In this document: positions 57,517-64,000 of the stretch, piece after piece
Layout of the letters: each line of letters opens with the position of its first letter
Numbering within the stretch: position 1 is the stretch's first letter
Origin: Tetragonia tetragonoides
Taxonomy: Eukaryota; Streptophyta; Magnoliopsida; Caryophyllales; Aizoaceae
Assembly: GCA_038025085.1 (NCBI GenBank)
Contig: CM076154.1
Location: 31,240,501 to 31,304,500 of the forward strand
DNA: 64,000 bases
Direction: 5' to 3'
Notes under the pieces: model-generated
What the model saw: only the letters and a program-made list of their open reading frames with translations
The model's database searches: none
What the model was told of the DNA's origin: nothing
Translations under genes and position numbers: made by a program

Positions 57517-60500
57517 GAAGTAAATGTATTTACTTCCTCAAATTCTACTTCGTGGGTATTAGATACCGGATGTGGTGCTCACATTTGTGCAAATGTGCAG
57601 GGACTAAAGAGAAGTAGGAATTTGGCGAAAGGTGAAGTGGACCTACGCGTTGGAAATGGAGCAAGACTTGCTGCGTTATCTGTAGGAACATTTTATTTAA
57701 GTTTGCCATCTGGTTGGTCTTAGAACTAAATAATTGTTATTATGTACCTGCCATTAGCAGGAATATTATTTCTGTTTCAGTTTTGGACTTGGAAGATTTT
57801 GTCTTTGTGATTAAGAACAAATGTTGTTCCTTTTATAAAGATGATATATTTTATGGTAGCGGTCCAATGAAGAATGACCTTTATGTTCTAGACCTTAAAA
57901 TTCCAGTATATAACATAACTACTAAGAGGCTCAAATCAAATGACTCTAACCCAACTTACCTTTGGCATTGTCGTCTTGGACATATAAACGAGAAGCGTGT
58001 TCAAAAGTTCCATAATGATGGACTTTTAAACTCATTTGACTTTGAGTCATTTGAGACATGTGAGTGTTGTTTATTAGGGAAGATGACTAAAGCACCTTTC
58101 ACTGGTCACTTTGAAGGATCAGAGCAAGTGATTTATTAGGCCTCATACATACTGATGTATGCGGACCATTAAGCACAGTTGCTAGAGGAGGTTACCACTA
58201 CTTCATTACCTTTACTGATGACTTCAGCAAGTATGGTTATGTCTACTTGATGAGGCATAAATCTGAATCCTTTGAAAAGTTCAGGGAGTATCAGAATGAA
58301 GTAAATAATCAACTTGGAAAAAAGATTAAAGCCCTTCGATCAGATGGAGGGGGTGAGTATCTAAGCCAAGAGTTCGATAGTCATTTGAAAGATTGTGGAA
58401 TTGTTTCACAACTCACCCCTCCAGGTACACCACAATGGAATGGTGTATCGGAGAGGAGAAATCGAGCTTTGTTAGACATGGTTCGATCAATGATGAGCCT
58501 TACTAGTCTTCCAATATCTTTTTGGGGATATGCTCTTGAGACAGTCGCGTTCACACTTAACAAGAGTCCATCAAAATCAGTAGAAAAGACACCATTTGAG
58601 AAATGGACGGGAAAAGTTCCCAGCTTGACTTTTCTAAAGATTTGGGGTTGTGAAGCTTATGTAAAATGTTTACTTTCTGATAAGCTTGGACCTAAATCTG
58701 ATAAATGCTTCTTTGTGGGATATCCTAAAGAAACTAAAGGCTATTACTTTTACCATCCCACCGACAACAAAGTGTTTGTAGCTCCTCACGGTGTCTTCTT
58801 AGAAAGAGAGTTTCTTTCTAAAGGAACCAGTGGGAGTAAAGTCCAACTCAAAGAGGTTCGAGAGCCACAGGAGAGTACTCCAATAACTGAGGAGACTAAA
58901 AGTAGTTTACAAGATGTTGTAGTAGCTACACCTATGGCACCATCCCCTCGTAGGTCTGAAAGAGTGCGCTGAGAACCCATTAGATATGGTTTCTTGGTGA
59001 CTGAACATCGTCATATATTATTAATAGAGGATGACGAGCCTACGACCTACACGGAAGCAATGATGGGCCCAGATTCCGACAAATGGCGTCAAGCCATGAA
59101 ATCTGAAATGGATTCCATGTATGAAAACAAAGTATGGACTTTGGTAGACCCACCTGATGGCGTAAAAATCATTGAGTGTAAATGGGTTTTCAAGAAGAAA
59201 ATTGACATTCATGGGAATGTTTATATATTCAAGGCACGGTTGGTGGCAAAGGGGTATAATCAAATTCATGGGATAAATTATGATGAAACCTTTTCGCCCG
59301 TCGCAATGCTTAAATCCATTAGGATACTCCTTGCCATTGCTGCATATTATGACTATGAGATATGGCAAATGGATGTGAAGACAACTTTCCTTAATGGAAA
59401 CCTGGAATAGGATGTGTACATGACACAACCCGAGGGCTTCACATCACCAGGAGGAAAGGTATGCAAGCTTCAGCAATCTATTTATGGATTGAAGCAAGCA
59501 TCCAGGAGTTGGAATCTTCGCTTCAATGAGGCAATCAAAGAGTTTGATTTCCTTAGATGTGAAGAAGAACCTTGTGTTTACAAGAAGGTTAGTGGGAGCG
59601 CTGTGGTGTTCTTGGTCTTATATGTGGACGACATATTACTGATAGAAAATGATATTCCTACACTTCAGTCAGTCAAGGCCTTTTTGGGAAAGTGTTTCTC
59701 AATGAAAGACATGGGAGAGGCAACCTATATCTTGGGGATTACGATCTATAGAGATAGATCAAAAGGGCTCTTGGGCTTAAGCCAGAGTACCTATATAGAT
59801 AAGGTGTTGAAAAGGTTCAACATGCAAGATTCCAAGAAAGGTAATCTTCCCATGTCACATGGCATAACTCTTAGCAAGACTCAGTGTCCTTTGACACAAG
59901 ATGTGCGAGATCGCATGAGTAGAATTCCTTATGCTTCTGCTACAGGTTCTATCATGTATGCCATGATGTGTACTCGTCCTGATGTTGCTTGTGCTTTGAG
60001 CATGACGAGGAGATACCAATCTAATCCAGGTGAAAGTCACTGGGTCGCAGTCAAGAGCATCCTAGAGTACTTAAGAAGGACTAAGGATGTGTTTCTTGTC
60101 TATGGTGGTGAAGAGGAACTCACTATAAGTGGTTACACTGATGCAAGCTTCCAAACGGATAAGGATGATTCCCGATCGCAGTCAGGATTTGTATTCATTC
60201 TGAATGGAGGAGCAGTTAGTTGTAAGAGTTCCAAACAAGATACAGTTGCTGATTCTACAACAGAAGTCGAGTATATTGTTGAACCTGAAGCAGCAAAAGA
60301 AGCAGTGTGGATTCGAAAGTTCATCATTGAACTTGGGGTGATACCTAATAGTTCGAATCCAATGGAACTTTATTGTGACAGTAATGGGGTCATTGCACTT
60401 GCGAAGGAGCCTAGAGATCATCAGAAAACTAGGCATATACTCAGACGTTAACATTTGATACGAAGCTTTGTACAAATGGGAGATGTCAAGGTGTGCAGAG

Positions 60501-60620
60501 TATCATCGGAGATGAACATTGATGATCCGCTGACTAAGCCTCTACCACAGGATAAGCATGAGCGTCATACAATTACACAAGGACTTAGATTCATGAATGA
60601 TTGGTCTCTGTCCTAGTGGG
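57517..60620 (+). pseudogene. Copia pol: protease, integrase, RT, RNase H
   Basis: The protease site is WVLDTGCGAHIC (57557-57592). The integrase zinc module (WHCRLGHINEKRV, CECCLLGKM) precedes the core with HTDVCGPLSTVARGGYH, TDDFSKYGYVYLM and RSDGGGEYLS (58170-58370), then GTPQWNGVSERRNRALL. RT follows, with ARLVAKGYNQIHGINYDETF, KLQQSIYGLKQASRSWNLRF and the LYVDDILL box (59620-59643). RNase H has SGYTDASFQTDKDDSRSQSG, DSTTEVEY and YCDSNGVIALAK. The frame is broken by a shift near 58130, a TGA at 58970 and TAGs at 59408 and near 60449. All catalytic motifs remain readable, consistent with recent decay. Confidence 0.93.
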
Positions 60621-61360
60621 AGGTTTATCTTGTGACTTATGTTCGATTTATTTATTACTGTCCCAATGAACAATTTATATGATGTAGATCATCAAGTATG
60701 TGACTTGATTGTGAGACTCTATTGTTATAAATATAATTATTCTAAATTGTCCGTAGTCAGTTATCATTATTTGTGGGAGTTTGATAACTATTGAGACTAT
60801 CATGTGGATTGATTGATGACCAAGTTTCACAGGTCATAATTATGAGATATGAAATTGATCACATGGATAAATGTTAGAGAACATTGTATTGGACCGACCC
60901 ATTTCAAAACATTGAAAGGATTGTTATATAAGTGTCATCAATGTTTTTCATATGCAACTTTTAATTTGATCCTTTGACCTGAGCTCACCATGGTTTCCTA
61001 CATGATGTTTAGCATACCTTGATATTGTCAAACGTTAATCCTTAATCGGATGACTATAAAGATAATTAAATGATGTGTTGTATGTCATGCGGAGGAATGT
61101 GAGTGAGCAAGATGGGATTTGTCACTCTCATATAACGGGAGTAAGATATCTATGGGCCCCTCGATGAGTTTCAACTATGAAATGCATGGCCATGCTCAAA
61201 TGGATTGAAAGTCAATCATTTGTTTTAAACAGTTAAACTGCGGAATCGAGAAAGTCATAATTTATATAGGGATGACACTACTCCTTCCTTATGGTCAATT
61301 TAGGTATCACATGACAAAGGGATCATCAGTGTATGATTAGCTATAGTGCAAGTGGGAGAT

Positions 61361-61967
61361 TGTTGGATTTGCCCTATGAACTAATCATAATAAGAATTAT
61401 TAATTGCATTATTGGTTGGACTATGGAAACCGATCTTTACTTAATATGGGTAATCGTAATGTTTTGCTAGAAACCAATTACGGTTTGTGGGCCTGAAAAG
61501 AGTTTTGGACTCACTGCCAGATTAAGTAAACTAGCAGGGTCGCACACTTCACAAGCTCGTTTTATTAGAAGGGTCTAATTCGGATTACGCCCATCACACA
61601 CTTAACCTACTCAGACCTCCTGCCTCCCTATATATATCGTGACTCCTGATCAGTTAGGGTTACATGTGATAATCAGTTTTCACGAAACCCTAACTGTGTG
61701 TCATTAGAGTAAGGAGAGAACGGAGGTTGTGAACGGGATCGCTGTACTAGCATACTGACGTGTGGATTCGAGTCTGTGTGTGGATATCAGTTGAGGCACG
61801 ACACCTGACGTGTTCATCCATACCCAACAACTGTTCATCCAACCAGCGACCAAGGAGTGAGGTAGGATTTCGATTTGATATTTAATTATAGTAATCACGT
61901 GTTTTTCTGGGTTAATCGAATTTCTATTATGCATGTATGATCATGTTAGTGGTTAGAAATTCCTTCA
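61361..61967 (+). repeat. Copia 3' LTR, 607 bp
   Basis: Preceded by the purine-rich AGTGGGAGAT (61351-61360) and followed by the TSD CCCAA. Same length as the 5' LTR. Confidence 0.95.
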
Positions 61968-62540
61968 CCCAAAATCTTATTGCTCTTTTTCTATGATAAA
62001 CTTTTCAACTAAACCTAGTTACTAATGTGTAGTAACAAGAATTGGTAACATATATGCTATCAAAAAAAGAATTGATAACATATTAAACCTAATTAAGCAG
62101 AAATATTAAATAGGGATAATCATTTGGCACAATAATAATAATAATTTAAGTATAGTTTGTTTTCTAAAGTCTCTATTCATATCTTATGGTGGGCTGGGGA
62201 CTTGGCGAAGATAGCCACTATTACTATTTTTGTATGTAATAAACATGTATTCTAGAGGTCCATAAGGTATGAGGGGCTGTGACAATGCACATTACCAAAC
62301 TTACACCTTATTGCTACAGTCCAACTCACATGTTGGATTATTTTATTTCGTTCCTTTCTTATAGGAGTATATATTTTAGTAGTTTCATTAGCCCAGGTAA
62401 GAGTTGGGCTTGGGGGCACTGACTCAATTTGGGTGGGGGCACCAAGTTAAAGTTATAGCTTTTTCCTTTTGATTCATGGTTCAGCCGAGACTTCAGTGGG
62501 GTCCCATCCCCCCTCTCCCAATACCTTAGATCCGCCCCTG

Positions 62541-63700
62541 ACCACCCCCTTCTCAGTTCCAAGCTTCCCACCTCCTGACCTCCATAGCTTTCAAGCTTTC
62601 AAGGAGAGCATTATTTTCAGATATAGAAGGTTGCACTTCAACAAGTATGCCTATGGTAGAAGTAGGCGCAGATGTGAAATATTTGCGCTCGATTGTGGCG
62701 TAGATGCGATGGAATGACGCCCAGTTATGGCGCAAGTCCCAAATTTATGGGCTCTTTATTTATTTTGTTCTGACATCAATCAAAGATTTTCCCAAGTAAT
62801 ATCTTCGTCAAATTGTCTTTGGCTGTTCATAACAATCTCTAGTAAGTAGTACAATAACTGATTAGATCTTAATACTTGAAAAACTTTTCTTTTTGTCTTA
62901 TTGTCTCAATTCTCTCTCCTTCATCTTGATCTTTATTAATTTTATAATTGTGTGATGTTTCACATTTGTTCGTTAAGAATTGAACCAAATTATAATTGAA
63001 CTAAATCTGGCTACAGACACAGCGTTTGAATGTACAAACCATAAAGCGTGGGACTTCTTAATGGTGGTGGTGATCGGTCGGCGACTCGGGGTGGGTAGTC
63101 TGGGGTTTAGATATTAAATTAGTATAAGGTTATTATTGGCTTTTTTTAATAAGGGTGCGGTATTGATTAAAAAGGGGTGCGTTATTAATGCGAACTGTTC
63201 CAAGGACCTTTTTTTTTTGGGGGGGGGGGGGCGATAGGAATTTTAGCATAATTAGGCTATGAGATATTTGACTAGTTTTTGTACGTGTTTATCTAAACGA
63301 ATTGAACAAACAATTTTCATATTGAACATTTGAAAATTTCAATATAGTAGAAAAAAAAAATTATTGCAACAAAAAAAATTTGCCATTAAAAGATACTCCA
63401 TCTTGATTCTCAAGCATTGTTGGAGATTTGTTGCAAACTTTGCTCAGTGCAAAGAAAATATTCACAAATATAAGTATAACTATAAGTAAATTATTTATTT
63501 GATACCATCCATTTTAAAATTCAAATAAATTAATAAAATTAAAATAATGTCGTGAAACTATTTGAGAGATAGAGAGTAGAGAGCAAAAGGGGTGACTTTA
63601 TTATTCTCATATATATATATATGGTACAAGGGGAGTTAGGGTATTGCTAATCCTAATACAGAATACGGTAAATATCTCAGTAGAGTATCTCTATAATATA
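62541..63700. other. Unassigned flank right of the hAT/Copia nest
   Basis: No supported gene. Contains a G-run at 63220-63231, the words GGGTGCGGTATTGATT (63154) and GGGGTGCGTTATTAATG, and (TA)n near 63612. Confidence 0.45.
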
Positions 63701-64000
63701 CAGTGGCGGAGGTAGAAATCTAACAGTGGGGGTGCGAAACAAAAAATTCAACGAACAACAACTATAACAAAGTTCAATAGAAAGTCGTACAAATCCAAAA
63801 TACAACCAAATACAAAAGAAAAAACAAAATTACAAAATACTAGGATCTAAAATTACAATTGTGAACGACGAGTCCTCATATTTTGAAAGTGACTTAAGAC
63901 GACGTCATCGCTAACTTGGAAAAATAGATCTTTCTCTATAAATGTGACCAAACTATTATTTAATAATGGATCACTCATACTATTGCGCAATTTATTCTTC
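63701..64000. mobile_element. Left end of a hAT-like element (runs off the window)
   Basis: CAGTGGCGGAGGTAGAAATC followed by AACAGTGGGGGTGCG resembles the left ends at 54253 (CAGTAGCGAATGCAGAAATT) and 17853. The right end lies beyond the window, so neither its size nor the TSD can be checked. Confidence 0.5.

Larger units (their letters stand above)
54646..61967 (+). mobile_element. Complete Tork-like Ty1/Copia retrotransposon, 7.3 kb
   Basis: Two 607-bp LTRs (54646-55252 and 61361-61967), each TGTTGGATTTGCC to AGAAATTCCTTCA, are bounded by the 5-bp TSD CCCAA (54641-54645 and 61968-61972). A primer-binding site (55254-55265), a purine tract before the 3' LTR, and gag, protease, integrase, RT and RNase H in that order make it structurally complete. 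I count about 20 differences between the LTRs (about 3%), so it is a fairly young insertion. Stops and shifts in gag-pol make the copy non-autonomous now. RT segments such as QDSKKGNLPMSHGITLSK and CTRPDVACALS fit the Tork/Angela group. Confidence 0.95.
54254..62540. mobile_element. hAT-like element split by a Copia retrotransposon
   Basis: The left terminus AGTAGCGAATGCAGAAATT begins after ACCACCCC (54246-54253). The right terminus ends at 62540 (read inward CAGGGGCGGATCTAAGG) before ACCACCCC (62541-62548), a perfect 8-bp flank match in a C-rich site. Without the 7.3-kb Copia the element is about 960 bp and non-coding. Its left part contains TACTCCTTCCGTCTCGTGAT (54340), a Stowaway-like end without a visible partner. 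Confidence 0.7.

Noticed and set aside
1..64000. CRISPR arrays, bacterial operons, ribosome-binding sites, rRNA genes
   Set aside because: The window is plant nuclear DNA with introns and transposons; no spaced direct-repeat array, rRNA or complete tRNA gene was seen.

Overview
This is a window of AT-rich plant nuclear DNA. The coding content points to a flowering plant, most likely a eudicot: a UGT72B-type glucosyltransferase gene copy, Tork- and Sirevirus-type Copia elements, an L1-type LINE, MULEs with OTU and plant-mobile-domain genes, and spliceosomal introns. I could not fix the family. Most of the window is nested transposable elements, dated relative to each other here by target-site duplications (TSDs) read directly from the sequence.

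Layout. 0.7-2.1 kb (minus): a broken 'putative plant transposon protein' gene, split by a SINE with a 12-bp TSD. 2.4-3.2 kb: a Harbinger-like MITE. 3.7-11.5 kb (minus): a decayed Sirevirus-like Copia with its 5' LTR and primer-binding site. It carries a Stowaway-like MITE in RNase H and a 1,090-bp MULE in the LTR (9-bp TSD). No 3' LTR was found, so the element may run off the left edge. 11.5-17.4 kb: a decayed MULE. A transposase plus OTU-protease gene (plus strand) faces a plant-mobile-domain gene (minus strand), followed by four palindromic ~32-bp repeats. 17.9-18.8 kb: a hAT-like element. 20.7-22.4 kb: two adjacent sister MULEs that end about 375 bp before the main host gene.

22.8-30.9 kb (plus): the main apparently intact host gene. 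Four phase-0 exons encode about 1,857 residues: two linker-histone globular (GH1) domains made by a tandem exon duplication, three C2H2 zinc fingers, and a long Gln-rich repeated tail with AT-hooks. It should be a nuclear, chromatin-associated DNA-binding protein. Two further exon-like blocks lie at 31.7 and 32.5 kb. 34-40 kb: MITEs and a truncated LINE (minus). 41.0-42.4 kb (minus): a UGT72B-like pseudogene with a frameshift and a deletion at the start of its sugar-donor (PSPG) box. 43.1-44.9 kb: a hAT element with a nested MULE. 45.0-46.5 kb: two MITEs.

47.0-50.6 kb (minus): a second apparently intact host gene, assembled here from four exons, encoding a 150-residue protein of unknown function. 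Its 3-kb last intron holds a dead LINE/RNase H fragment. 54.2-62.5 kb: a hAT-like element split by a complete 7.3-kb Copia retrotransposon (two 607-bp LTRs, CCCAA TSD, open reading frame broken at several points). 63.7 kb to the end: the left terminus of another hAT-like element.

The two host genes are independent of each other. There is no operon structure. The points of most interest are the GH1/zinc-finger/AT-hook architecture with its possible cassette exon, the MULE carrying OTU and PMD modules, and the promoter-proximal twin MULEs.
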